NCBI GenBank assembly: GCA_964236495.1
Contig: CAXSBR010000021.1
Coordinates: forward strand, 1 to 58,039
Direction of reading: 5' to 3'
From: CAXSBR01 sp964236495
GTDB lineage: Bacteria; Actinomycetota; Actinomycetes; Mycobacteriales; Jatrophihabitantaceae
DNA: 58,039 nt
Shown here: in pieces, positions 16,497 through 25,255 of the stretch
Numbering within the stretch: position 1 is the first letter of the stretch
How the letters are laid out: each line of letters begins with the position of its first letter
Made by a program: the position numbers and the translations under genes
The notes under the pieces: generated by a model
The model's input: only the letters and a program-made list of their open reading frames with translations
Told to the model about the DNA's origin: nothing
Databases searched by the model: none

Positions 16497-18839
16497 TCAG
16501 TCGACGAGCTCGGCCGGTAACGGCGCGCTGTGGACGATGACGAGGCGCTGGGTAGCCCGGGTGAGCGCGACGTACAGATCGTTGTAACCACGCGGGGATG
16601 CCGACACGATCGCCGCCGGCTCCACGACGACGACGACGTCGAACTCCAACCCCTTCGCAGCGCTGACCGTGCTGACCGTGATCCGCGACCCACTGGCTCC
16701 AGCGGACGCACCGCCCTCGACAGACGTCCCCGCCCCGGGGATCCGTCGGCCAAGTTCGGTACGCAGCCCGGCGACGACTGCGGCCGGCGCCAGCACCCCG
16801 ACGGTGCCGCCGGCCAGCTCGGCGAAAACATCAGCCACCACGTCGCCCACACCGCTCGCCAGGTCTCTCGATGCGCCGCTGGACTGCGCGCCCTTCGCGA
16901 CGTACTCCACCGGCCAGCTGGTCTCACGCGCCGAGCGTGGCGCCTTTGCACTGGACCCGCTGGCTTCCAGTACCCGCTGCGCCACCGCCATGATCTGAGC
17001 GGGCGTGCGGTAGTTGACGGTCAGCTCACGCTCGGTCCAGCGGTCGGACACGTAGGGCTGCAGAACCTGCGCCCACGAGGTGGCGCCGGCGGCGGAGCTG
17101 GTCTGGGCGACGTCGCCCACCACCGTCATCGACTTGCTCGGGCAACGGCGCATCAGCAGGCGCCACATCATCGGCGACAGCTCTTGTGCCTCGTCGACGA
17201 TGACGTGTCCGTACGCCCACTCGCGGTCTACGGCGGCGCGTTCGGCCACCGGCAACAGACGCCGCTCGCCCTCACCCAGGCGCTGTGCGATCGCCTCATT
17301 CGACAGCGGATCGGCCGCTTCGTCGGCATCTGCGGCGGCGGGAACGGATCGGTCGACGGGTGCGTCGGGCGCGCTGGGGTCAGGCCCGAGCAGCTCGGCC
17401 GCCTCGTCGAGTAGCGGCACGTCGGACACCGTCCACGGTGCCGTGCGCGGGCGGTGCAGCAGTGCCTGTTCCGACGCGCTGAGTCCGCGGGCGGCCTCGC
17501 GCAACCGGGCCGGGTCGGCGAACAGATCGCGCAGCAGCCGCTCCGGCCCGATCGGCGCCCAGCACCAGTTGATTTCACGGCGAACGACCGGGGTTTCACG
17601 CAGCTCGGCGGCCAGGTCGGCGCGGATTTCGTCATCGAGTTCATAGCCGCGCGCTTCGGCCAGCTGCCGAACCAGCCCACGCAGCACTTCGCGCACGAAC
17701 TCCGTGCGCGCCTCGTTGTGCGGCCGACGGGTGCGTCGGGCATGTTCCCGCGCGGCGGCGACGTCGCGGGGGCGCAACGTGATCTCCGTCGGACCGACCC
17801 GCAGCTGCCGTGGACGGTCCAACGTGCGCTGACGGCGGCGAACCGCTTCGCCCAGCACGCCGGCCATCCGCAGATCGCCCTTCAGGACGGCCGCGCGGGC
17901 TTCGTCGTCGGTGCTCGCGCGCACGCCGGCGAACAGCTCCCCCGGCGTGGCCATCACCACCGATTCAGCCTCGCCCAGCGTCGGCAGCACCTGGTCGATG
18001 TAGCGCAGAAAGGCCCGGTTGGGGCCCACCAGCAGTACGCCGGTGCGTTCGATGTGCTGACGGTGGGCATAAAGCAGATAGGCCGCGCGGTGCAGTGCGA
18101 CCGCGGTCTTGCCGGTGCCCGGGCCGCCCTGGACGACGAGCACCCCGGCAAGCGGTGCGCGCACGACACGGTCCTGGTCGGCCTGGATGGTGGCGACGAT
18201 GTCGGTCATCCGGCCCGTGCGCGCGGCGTCCAGGCTGGCGAACAGCGCGCCCTCGCCCGCCACCACCGAGCTGCCCGCGACGCCGTGCGCGGCGAACTCG
18301 ACCAGGTCCAGCACCTCGTCGGACAGCGACGTCACCCGGCGTCGGCTGGTGCTCAGTGAGCGCCGGCGCACCACGCCGTCGGGATGTGCGGCGGTCGCGC
18401 GGTAGAACGGCTCGGCCGCCGGCGCCCGCCAGTCAACCAGCAGTTCGACCCGGTCGTCGTCGGAGATACCCAGCCGTCCTATGTAGCGCGGGCGCTGCGG
18501 AATCGACGCTGTGTCTTCGTCAATTCCGCCGTCTGCGGGTGTCGGATTCTCCGAGCGCAGGTCCAGCCGGCCGAAACACAGGCGTTCCTCCACCCCCGCC
18601 AACTGGGTGGCGCGCTGGTTGTACAGAGCCACGAACGCGTCGCGTTCGGCGCGTGCAGCCGGCGTGCCCGAACCACCGGTCGCGATGGCACGCCCCAATG
18701 CCTGCGCCGTGCGCTCGCGCATCGCGTCCAGACGTTGATAGAGCAACGACACGTGCGCCTGCTCGAGCGCAAGCTCCTGTGCGAGCTGCTGTGCCGGCAG
18801 CGCAGCCGGTGTCGCCGATTCGTCCATTGCACTGATCAT
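16497..18839 (-). CDS. HelD-like UvrD-family helicase/ATPase
   Basis: A 780-residue superfamily I protein with HelD architecture. It has an N-terminal coiled coil (LAQELALEQAHVSLLYQRLDA), an N-terminal domain (RYIGRLGISDDDRVELLVDW, PFYRATAA), then Walker A GGPGTGKTAVALHRAAYLLY. Later come VDEAQELSPMMWRLLMRR (motif II), VVGDVAQTS (motif III), YRTPAQIM, and AAKGLEFDVVVVVEP with YVALTRAT at the end. HelD proteins bind RNA polymerase and recycle stalled complexes; some actinobacterial ones (HelR) protect against rifampicin. Which of these applies here is not known. ATG 18839 and ATG 18827 are both possible starts. The gene is divergent from the CPBP gene. Confidence 0.87.
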   Translation of the reverse strand: MISAMDESATPAALPAQQLAQELALEQAHVSLLYQRLDAMRERTAQALGRAIATGGSGTPAARAERDAFVALYNQRATQLAGVEERLCFGRLDLRSENPTPADGGIDEDTASIPQRPRYIGRLGISDDDRVELLVDWRAPAAEPFYRATAAHPDGVVRRRSLSTSRRRVTSLSDEVLDLVEFAAHGVAGSSVVAGEGALFASLDAARTGRMTDIVATIQADQDRVVRAPLAGVLVVQGGPGTGKTAVALHRAAYLLYAHRQHIERTGVLLVGPNRAFLRYIDQVLPTLGEAESVVMATPGELFAGVRASTDDEARAAVLKGDLRMAGVLGEAVRRRQRTLDRPRQLRVGPTEITLRPRDVAAAREHARRTRRPHNEARTEFVREVLRGLVRQLAEARGYELDDEIRADLAAELRETPVVRREINWCWAPIGPERLLRDLFADPARLREAARGLSASEQALLHRPRTAPWTVSDVPLLDEAAELLGPDPSAPDAPVDRSVPAAADADEAADPLSNEAIAQRLGEGERRLLPVAERAAVDREWAYGHVIVDEAQELSPMMWRLLMRRCPSKSMTVVGDVAQTSSAAGATSWAQVLQPYVSDRWTERELTVNYRTPAQIMAVAQRVLEASGSSAKAPRSARETSWPVEYVAKGAQSSGASRDLASGVGDVVADVFAELAGGTVGVLAPAAVVAGLRTELGRRIPGAGTSVEGGASAGASGSRITVSTVSAAKGLEFDVVVVVEPAAIVSASPRGYNDLYVALTRATQRLVIVHSAPLPAELVD

Positions 18840-18921
18840 GTCAGCTCAGCGCAGCCACAGGCATTCTGCTGTAGGCATTCACCGCGGCACCGTCTCGATC
18901 GACGCCGGTACCGTGCGAGCG

Positions 18922-19812
18922 GTGAGTTCCTCCTTCGCCGGTGACCAGATGGACGCGGCCGCGGTGGAGTTGCCGGCCGGATCAGTGCCGAGCGTGGTTG
19001 TCGAAACCGCTCCGGCGTCGACCGACGACGCACACGATCCCAACCAGGGTGATCCCCACCAGGGCGTATCCCCGCGCTGGCTGGGATGGGAGACGGTGCT
19101 GCTGTTGGGACTGTCCCTGGGACGGTCCGGCGTCGATTCCGTGGTCTCGCTGATCGACAAGCTGACCCAGCCCAGAGCGCTGTCGGCACAGAGTTCGGTG
19201 CTCAACGGCACCTATGTGCAGGACCGCAGTTGGCTCGACTTCATCTACCAGGTCGTCGGCCTCGCGGAGGGCTTCGTCGCTCCGGCTCTGGCCCTGCTGC
19301 TGCTGGCGCGCAGCCCGGCCGGTCGCGGGTTTTCCATCGGCCTCACCCGCGCTCGGCTGCCGCGCGACAGTCTGCTGGGCGCCGGGTTCGCGGCGCTGAT
19401 CGGCATTCCCGGGCTCGGTCTCGTCTATCTCGCTCACACCTTCGGCTTCAACACCCAGATCGTGGCCAGTGGCCTGCCCGACGTCTGGTACCGCCTGCCC
19501 GTCCTCGTGGTGTCGGCGCTGCAGAACGCCACCAGCGAGGAAGTCATCGTGATGGGGTACCTGCTCACACGGCTGGCGCAGCTGGGCTGGACGCGGGAAC
19601 GCTCGATCCTGTCCGCGGCGGTGCTGCGCGGCAGCTACCACCTCTATCAGGGCTTCGGCGGGTTCGCCGGCAACGCCGTCATGGGCCTGATCTTCGGCTG
19701 GTGGTTCACCCGCACCCGGCGCGTGCTGCCGCTGCTGGTTGCGCACTTCATCATCGACACGGTGAGCTTCGTGGGCTACGTGTACCTGTCCCCGCACATC
19801 TCCTGGATCTGA
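18922..19812 (+). CDS. CPBP-family intramembrane protein (CAAX/Abi-like)
   Basis: A protein of about 296 residues with an acidic disordered N terminus and six or more membrane segments. The CPBP motif region reads ATSEEVIVMGYLLTRL: the Glu pair is present, but the Arg of EExxxR is Met, as in several actinobacterial members. The second and third motifs are RGSYHLYQGFGGF and HFIIDTVSF, supplying the His residues. The canonical family are intramembrane glutamic proteases. The GTG at 18922 (SSSFAGDQMD) is chosen; the ATG at 18949 is an alternative. A hairpin follows the gene. The substrate is unknown. Confidence 0.82.
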   Translation: MSSSFAGDQMDAAAVELPAGSVPSVVVETAPASTDDAHDPNQGDPHQGVSPRWLGWETVLLLGLSLGRSGVDSVVSLIDKLTQPRALSAQSSVLNGTYVQDRSWLDFIYQVVGLAEGFVAPALALLLLARSPAGRGFSIGLTRARLPRDSLLGAGFAALIGIPGLGLVYLAHTFGFNTQIVASGLPDVWYRLPVLVVSALQNATSEEVIVMGYLLTRLAQLGWTRERSILSAAVLRGSYHLYQGFGGFAGNAVMGLIFGWWFTRTRRVLPLLVAHFIIDTVSFVGYVYLSPHISWI

Positions 19813-19840
19813 GCGTTGACGTGGGTGCGGGCGCAACGAA

Positions 19841-19877
19841 TGCAGCGTTGGCCACCGCCACGGTGGCTAATGCTGCA
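19841..19877 (+). terminator. Hairpin after the CPBP gene
   Basis: A 17-bp imperfect stem (19841-19857 with 19861-19877) with a three-base CCA loop and only two G-T-type mismatches. It lies 28 bases past the CPBP stop and before the next gene. There is no T-run, which is usual in GC-rich actinobacteria. Confidence 0.55.
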
Positions 19878-19900
19878 CTCGTATCCGTAACCTCGTTCGG

Positions 19901-20755
19901 GTGCCGATGCATGCAAGCGCCCGCCTCGCCATGTGGGCTACGGCGGCCGTGCGCGGCTACGCCCCGTTCGACGACGCGCTGGACGCCGTCTGCGATGGGC
20001 CGCCGCAATCCGTCATCGGACTGCCTGCCACCGGCCCTGCCGCCGCGCCGACCGGCTCTGACCGCCCGGCTGGCTTTGCGACGCCCGCAATCCCGACCTC
20101 GCCCGATCTCGCGGCTCCCACCCGGCTGGCCACTGTGCTTATCGACTGGCGCCGGGCGCGCGTCGACGTGCGCGTTGTTCTGCCCGTGCCCGGCGACGTC
20201 CGCGGCGTGCCCACCGCGCCCGATTTCCTCGCCGCGGCACTGACGGCAGGCCAGGGCGTGTACGGCGGCGGCATCGGCCTGGTGCCTACGACGATCGTTG
20301 CCGGTCCCAGCAGCGCGCCCCCGACTGTGCGTTGGCAGGCCTTCGCCGTCGACGAGCCCGGCGGGGATCCACTGCAGATCAACGAGGCCGAGCACGAGCT
20401 GGCCCAGGCCATGCGCGAGACCACCACGCTGCTGCGTGAAGCCCAGCTTGGCGGGGTGCGGGGTGTCGATCCAGCACGCCTGGCGCGCCTGCGCCGGGTC
20501 GGTGAGGACTTCCACTTCGCTCCTGGGTTCGTGGGTCGAGCCGCGGCGCTGGTCACCCAGGCCGAGCGGCTGGACGTCATGCTCGATCTTGCCGGCGCCG
20601 ACAGCATCGGCGGAGCCATCGACCGCACCGGCATCTCCGTGCGAGCCGACGCGCTGCACGGCCTACGCAGAACCGTCCGCCGAGCCAGGCTCGCCGGGTA
20701 TCACAACGGCTTCCCGGCGGTGCGCGCCGACCGCCGCGCCGCCCAAGGCCAGTAG
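19901..20755 (+). CDS. Hypothetical actinobacterial protein, 284 residues
   Basis: I do not recognise a named domain. The chain has an Ala/Pro-rich N-terminal third (TGPAAAPTGSDRPAGFATPA) and a middle alpha/beta part (RVDVRVVLPVPGDVRGVP and APDFLAAALTAGQGVYGGG). The C-terminal half is helical and charged (AEHELAQAMRETTTLLREAQ, and VDPARLARLRRVGEDFHFAPG). It starts at GTG 19901 or ATG 19907. It is followed on the same strand by the NAD(P)-binding/DUF2867 gene and may share its transcript. GC bias at third codon positions supports a real gene. Confidence 0.65.
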   Translation: MPMHASARLAMWATAAVRGYAPFDDALDAVCDGPPQSVIGLPATGPAAAPTGSDRPAGFATPAIPTSPDLAAPTRLATVLIDWRRARVDVRVVLPVPGDVRGVPTAPDFLAAALTAGQGVYGGGIGLVPTTIVAGPSSAPPTVRWQAFAVDEPGGDPLQINEAEHELAQAMRETTTLLREAQLGGVRGVDPARLARLRRVGEDFHFAPGFVGRAAALVTQAERLDVMLDLAGADSIGGAIDRTGISVRADALHGLRRTVRRARLAGYHNGFPAVRADRRAAQGQ

Positions 20756-20827
20756 ACCGTCCCGCAGGATCCGATCCGAGCATGCAGACGATCCGAGCAT
20801 GAAGACGACCCGAGCACGGGCGCGAGC

Positions 20828-22357
20828 GTGAGTACGGGCATGCGCGCGCTGGTCACCGGCGCCACCGGCTACGTCGGCGGTCGGCTCGTGCCCGAACTGC
20901 TCGCCGCCGGCTTCGACGTGCGCGCGCTCACCCGCACCGAGGGCTGGCTGAGGGACGCGCCCTGGGCCGGCGAGGTCGACATTCGGACCGCCGACATGCT
21001 GGACCCTGCCACGCTGCCGGCACTGTTCGAGAACGTCGACGTCGCCTACTACCTCATCCACTCGCTGTCCGACGGGCCGGGCTTCGCGGCCAAGGATCGG
21101 CAGGCGGCGCGAAACTTCGCCGACGCGGCGCGCGCGGCGGGCGTGCGGCGCATCGTCTACCTGGGCGGTTTCGCCGACCGGCCCACCGACGGTGACGACG
21201 AAGCGGCGCTGTCGGAGCATCTGGCGTCCCGGGCCGAGGTTGCCGAGATCCTGCTTGCTTCGGGCGTGCCGACCGTCGTGCTGCGCGCGGCGGTGATCCT
21301 CGGCAGCGGATCTGCCTCTTTCGAGATGCTGCGCTACCTCACCGAACGCCTCCCGGTGATGATCACTCCACGCTGGGTGGACACCCGCCTGCAGCCGATC
21401 GCGGTACGCGACGTGCTGCGCTACCTGGTCGGCTGCGCCACCCTGCCGGCCGAGGTGTCGCGCGGCTTCGACGTCGGCGGCCCAGACGTCCTCACCTACC
21501 GCGACATGATGCAGGGCTTCGCCCAGGCGGCGGGCCTGCGACCGCGCGTGATCGTCGGCGTCCCGTTTCTGACGCCCAGGCTGTCCAGCCACTGGGTCGG
21601 TCTGGTGACGCCGGTGCCCGCCGTGCTGGCCCGGCCGCTGGTGCGTTCGCTGGGCACCGAGGTGGTCTGCCGCGAGCACGAAATCGCCGCCTACATCCCG
21701 GATCCGACCGAAGGCCTACTGGGATTCCGGCGTGCGATCGAGCTGGCGCTGCAGCGCATCCGAGAGGCAGCCGTCGCTACGCGGTGGTCGGAAAGCGAGT
21801 GGCCCGGCGCACCCAGCAATACCCAGCCCAGCGATCCGGACTGGGCGGGCGGCACCCTGTTCGCCGACGACCGCAGTCGGATCGTCAGCGCCCCGCGCGA
21901 CATCGTCTGGTCCGTCGTCGAGGGCATCGGCGGCCGGCACGGCTGGTACTCGTTCCCACTCGCCTGGCAGATCCGTGGCGTGCTGGACCGGCTGGTGGGC
22001 GGTGTCGGACTGCGGCGGGGACGTCGCGACGACGACCACGTGCGCGTCGGTGACGCACTGGACTGGTGGCGGGTGGAGGACGTCCGACGAGGCTCGCTGC
22101 TACGCCTGCGCGCGGAGATGAAGCTGCCCGGCCTGGCCTGGTTGGACTACACCGTCACCGAGGACGACGACGGCGCGGTGACCTTGCGTCAGCGCGCGAC
22201 CTTCCATCCGCGGGGGCTGGCCGGGCACGCCTACTGGCGAGTCATCCAGCCGTTCCATCTGTTCGTGTTCGGTCCCATGATCCAGAACCTTGCTCGAACT
22301 GCCGAGAAGCTGGCAGCAGGCGACTCGCCCGGCTCTCTGCAGACACCACTGCGCTAG
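20828..22357 (+). CDS. NAD(P)-binding (SDR-like) protein with C-terminal DUF2867
   Basis: A 509-residue fusion. Residues about 5-300 are an atypical SDR/NmrA-like Rossmann domain (ALVTGATGYVGGRLVPELLA, YYLIHSL, RRIVYLGGF, VVLRAAVILGSGSASFEMLR). Residues about 340-495 are DUF2867, a START/SRPBCC-like fold (VWSVVEGIGGRHGWYSFPLA, WWRVEDVRRGSLLRLRAEM, WLDYTVTEDDDGAVTLRQRA). It starts at GTG 20828. Such proteins are common in actinobacteria and are thought to handle lipophilic or quinone-like substrates; the reaction is unknown. It converges on ferrochelatase with an 18-base gap. Confidence 0.87.
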   Translation: MSTGMRALVTGATGYVGGRLVPELLAAGFDVRALTRTEGWLRDAPWAGEVDIRTADMLDPATLPALFENVDVAYYLIHSLSDGPGFAAKDRQAARNFADAARAAGVRRIVYLGGFADRPTDGDDEAALSEHLASRAEVAEILLASGVPTVVLRAAVILGSGSASFEMLRYLTERLPVMITPRWVDTRLQPIAVRDVLRYLVGCATLPAEVSRGFDVGGPDVLTYRDMMQGFAQAAGLRPRVIVGVPFLTPRLSSHWVGLVTPVPAVLARPLVRSLGTEVVCREHEIAAYIPDPTEGLLGFRRAIELALQRIREAAVATRWSESEWPGAPSNTQPSDPDWAGGTLFADDRSRIVSAPRDIVWSVVEGIGGRHGWYSFPLAWQIRGVLDRLVGGVGLRRGRRDDDHVRVGDALDWWRVEDVRRGSLLRLRAEMKLPGLAWLDYTVTEDDDGAVTLRQRATFHPRGLAGHAYWRVIQPFHLFVFGPMIQNLARTAEKLAAGDSPGSLQTPLR

Positions 22358-22375
22358 TTGGCGGGGCCCGGCTGG

Positions 22376-23500
22376 CTAGGACTTGCGGGGCAGGCAGCAG
22401 CCGTCGTCGACCGGGCATTCGTTCCACGACGGGCCCATCGGTCCTACCGCGAGCTTCGGTGCACCGGCGAGCCGCTCGCGCACCAGGTCGCAAATCGTCT
22501 CGACGAAGGCGGGATGGGTGCCTGCGGTGCCTGCCCGCACCATCGTCATACCCAGCTCGGTGGCGGTGGCGGCCGCCTCGTTGTCAAGATCCCACAGCAC
22601 TTCCAGATGATCGGACACGAACCCGGTCGGCGCGATCAGCACTGACTCGACGCCGTCGGCGGCCAGCGCGCGCAGGTGGTCGTTGATGTCGGGACCCAGC
22701 CACGGCACCTGCGGCGGGCCCGACCGCGACTGCCAGACCAGGTCGAACTCCGCACCCGGCCCGCGGACGGCGTCGGCAACCAGTCTTGCCGTCTCCAGTT
22801 GCTGGCGCCGGTACAGGTCGCCGTCCGGACCGGCGACGGCGTTGGCGGACTCGGGCACCGAGTGTGCTGTGAACACCAGCCGGGTCGCGTCGCGTCGATC
22901 GGCCGGCAGCTCGGCGAGGGCGGCGCGCACGCGCTCGACGTTGGCCTCGACGAAGCCCGGGTGGTTGAAGAAGTGCCGCAGCTTGGTCAACAGCGGCGCT
23001 CTGGCCACGCCGGCGCGCGCGTCGGCCAGGTTTTGTCGATACTGCCGGCAGCCCGAATATCCGCCCGCGGCACTGGTGGCCAGCACCAGCGCGGACCGCA
23101 CTCCGTCGGCCGTCATCTCTGCCACGACGTCGTTCAGCCACGGTGCACTGTTGCGATTGCCCCAGTAGAGCGGCAGATCGATGCCGTCGGCGGCGAATCG
23201 AGTGCTCAGCGCCGCCAGCAGCGCACGGTTCTGCGCGTTGATCGGCGAAACGCCGTCGAAGTGGTAGTAGTGCTCGGCGACTTCGGCCAGCCGCTCGTCG
23301 GGAATGTTGCGCCCGCGGGTGACGGTGCGCAGGAACGGCATCACCTCGTCGGGATGCTCCGGGCCGCCGAAGCCGAGCAACAGAAACGCGTCGTAGCCAG
23401 AGTCGTTGCCGGCGCTGCCGGCGTTGTCCACTCGCGCGGTGACGTCCGAGGTGGCCGCGTCGGAGGCGGTGGTCACATCGTCGGGAGGCGTGACCGTCAC
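22376..23500 (-). CDS. hemH: Ferrochelatase (probably coproporphyrin ferrochelatase)
   Basis: A 374-residue ferrochelatase that inserts Fe2+ into the porphyrin. In actinobacteria the substrate is coproporphyrin III in the coproporphyrin-dependent haem pathway (CpfC). Visible motifs are LLLGFGGPEHPDEV, the catalytic His in VFTAHSVPES, PTGFVSDHLEVLWDLD (conserved Glu) and LVWQSRSGPPQVPW. Cys residues at GYSGCRQYR and in the C-terminal NECPVDDGCC match the kind of [2Fe-2S] ligand set known from mycobacterial ferrochelatase. The start GTG overlaps the inhA stop (GTGA). The N-terminal about 35 residues are a Thr/Ala/Asp-rich extension. Confidence 0.92.
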   Translation of the reverse strand: MTVTPPDDVTTASDAATSDVTARVDNAGSAGNDSGYDAFLLLGFGGPEHPDEVMPFLRTVTRGRNIPDERLAEVAEHYYHFDGVSPINAQNRALLAALSTRFAADGIDLPLYWGNRNSAPWLNDVVAEMTADGVRSALVLATSAAGGYSGCRQYRQNLADARAGVARAPLLTKLRHFFNHPGFVEANVERVRAALAELPADRRDATRLVFTAHSVPESANAVAGPDGDLYRRQQLETARLVADAVRGPGAEFDLVWQSRSGPPQVPWLGPDINDHLRALAADGVESVLIAPTGFVSDHLEVLWDLDNEAAATATELGMTMVRAGTAGTHPAFVETICDLVRERLAGAPKLAVGPMGPSWNECPVDDGCCLPRKS

Positions 23501-24264
23501 ACTCCCATCGCGTGGAAGCCGCCGTCGACGTGCACGATCTCACCCGTCGTCGCCGGCAGCCAGTCCGACAGCAGCGCCGCACACGTGCGCGCCACCGGCT
23601 CGGCACTGTTGACGTCCCAGCCCAGAGGCGCGCGACCGTCCCAGGCGTCCTCGAACGCGCTGAAGCCAGGAATGCTCTTCGCTGCCATCGTCCGAACCGG
23701 GCCCGCGGACACCAGGTTGACGCGGATACCGCGCGGGCCCAACTCGCGAGCCAGGTAGCGCGACGTGGACTCCAGCCCGGCCTTGGCAACGCCCATCCAG
23801 TCGTAGGCCGGCCAGGCGACCTGTGCGTCGAAGGTGAGGCCGAGCACGGAGCCGCCGGCCTCGCCGAACAGCGGCAGCGTGGCCTTGGTCAGCGACGCGA
23901 ACGAGTACGTGGAAACCTGGACCGCCGTTGCGACGTCGGCCCAGGGTGCAGTCAGGAAGTTGCCGCCCATCACCGACTGTGGGGCGAAGCCGATGGAGTG
24001 CAGCACGCCGTCCAGGCCGTCGACGTGTTCGCGCACGGTGTCGGCCAGCGCACCCAGATGCCCGTCGTCGGTGACGTCGAGTTCCACCACCGGCGCCGGA
24101 CGTGGCAGCTTGGCGGCCACGCGGTTCACCAGCGACATCCGTCCGAAACCTGTCAGCACCACCTCGGCGCCCTGCTCTTGGGCGACGCGAGCCACGCTGA
24201 AGGCGATGGAGGCGTCGGTGATGACGCCGGTGACCAGTAGTCGCTTGCCGTCCAACAGACCCAC
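23497..24264 (-). CDS. inhA: Enoyl-[acyl-carrier-protein] reductase InhA/FabI
   Basis: A 255-residue NADH-dependent enoyl-ACP reductase of fatty acid synthase II, the isoniazid/triclosan target in mycobacteria. It begins GLLDGKRLLVTGVITDASIA with the FabI-type nucleotide loop. HSIGFAPQ carries the Ser that lines the NADH pocket, and YDWMGVAKAGLES has catalytic Tyr and Lys with the InhA-type spacing. The GTG at 24264 is chosen: AAGGAG lies six bases upstream, and a longer frame adds only non-family sequence. It lies 128 bases downstream of fabG1 and overlaps ferrochelatase by 4 bases, as in mycobacteria. Confidence 0.95.
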   Translation of the reverse strand: MGLLDGKRLLVTGVITDASIAFSVARVAQEQGAEVVLTGFGRMSLVNRVAAKLPRPAPVVELDVTDDGHLGALADTVREHVDGLDGVLHSIGFAPQSVMGGNFLTAPWADVATAVQVSTYSFASLTKATLPLFGEAGGSVLGLTFDAQVAWPAYDWMGVAKAGLESTSRYLARELGPRGIRVNLVSAGPVRTMAAKSIPGFSAFEDAWDGRAPLGWDVNSAEPVARTCAALLSDWLPATTGEIVHVDGGFHAMGV

Positions 24265-24392
24265 GAAGAACTCCTTTGTATCAGCTTGCCTGAGAAGCAA
24301 TGGAACGACGAATCCCCCGAGCGCCGGCCAGAGCGGTAACGAAGGCCGATGTGGCGTAGCCAAACCGGGCCCGCTGCTCAGGCCATGGGTGC

Positions 24393-25097
24393 TCAGGTGC
24401 CCATGCTCAGGCCGCCGTCGACGGTCAGCACAGCACCGGAGATGTAGGCGGCGGCCTCGCTGGCAAGAAATCGCACCGCGGCGGCGACGTCGTCCGCCGA
24501 CCCGAAGCGGCCCAGCGACACACTGGCCAGTATTTCCTTCTGCCGCGCCTCGCCTAGCCCAGCGGTCATGTCGGTCTCGACGAAACCGGGCGCGACAACA
24601 TTGGCGGTGATGTTGCGCCGGCCCAGCTCGCGGGATATGGAGCGCGAGAGTCCGATCAGACCGGCCTTGCTCGCGGCGTAGTTAGCCTGCCCGGGCGAAC
24701 CCATCAGGCCCACCACCGAGGAGATGAACACCATCCGGCCGCGCTTGAGCTTGACCATGCCCGGCGTGGCCCTGCGGGCGACGCGAAACGCACCGTTGAG
24801 GTTGGCGTCGATCACCCGGGTGAAGGACTCCTCGCTCATGCGCATGAGCAGCGTGTCGTCGGTGATGCCGGCGTTGGCGACCAGCACCTCGACCGGTCCG
24901 AACTCGGCCTCGACGGCGGTGAAAGCTGCGTCCACCTGCTCGGAATCAGTGACGTCGCAGGGCACCGCGAACAGTCCCTCGGGTGCGCCGCTACCCCGAT
25001 GGGTTACCGCGACGTTGTCGCCGTCGGCGGCCAGCGCCCGCGCGATCGCCAGGCCGATGCCGCGGTTGCCCCCGGTGACCAGCACACAACGACTCAC
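24393..25097 (-). CDS. fabG1: 3-oxoacyl-[acyl-carrier-protein] reductase FabG1/MabA
   Basis: A 234-residue SDR that reduces beta-ketoacyl-ACP with NADPH in FAS-II. It shows LVTGGNRGIGLAIARALA, VANAGITDDTLLMRM, the catalytic Ser in FISSVVGLMG, YAASKAG, and ANVVAPGFVETDMT, all typical of FabG. It starts at GTG 25097. It is first in the fabG1-inhA-hemH run, the classic mycobacterial order. A TAGCGT -10-like hexamer lies upstream at 25160-25155. Orthology to MabA rests on synteny and motifs. Confidence 0.94.
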   Translation of the reverse strand: MSRCVLVTGGNRGIGLAIARALAADGDNVAVTHRGSGAPEGLFAVPCDVTDSEQVDAAFTAVEAEFGPVEVLVANAGITDDTLLMRMSEESFTRVIDANLNGAFRVARRATPGMVKLKRGRMVFISSVVGLMGSPGQANYAASKAGLIGLSRSISRELGRRNITANVVAPGFVETDMTAGLGEARQKEILASVSLGRFGSADDVAAAVRFLASEAAAYISGAVLTVDGGLSMGT

Positions 25098-25154
25098 GAC
25101 AACTCCCGCTCCTAGACCAGCGATCCGCGCTCGGCGATCAACGCTCGGCGACCC

Positions 25155-25160
25155 ACGCTA
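25155..25160 (-). promoter_or_regulatory. Possible -10 element of the fabG1-inhA-hemH operon
   Basis: Reading the minus strand, TAGCGT fits the actinobacterial TANNNT -10 pattern. It would put the transcript start about 50 bases before the fabG1 GTG. The flanking bases carry small direct repeats (GCTCGGCGA twice, 25110-25135). I see no convincing -35 box. Confidence 0.25.
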
Positions 25161-25255
25161 GCCGACGTCGCCGACAGTGACCGAAGGGCAGGCCGGCTTG
25201 CTGATTGGGCATGGTCAGGGACCGACTCGAAGGACGCACCCGGTTGATTGAAGAG

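Noticed and set aside
19086..20243. 385-residue plus-strand frame across the CPBP gene and the next hypothetical gene
   Set aside because: Shifted-frame shadow; the CPBP motifs and the following gene's coding bias lie in other frames.
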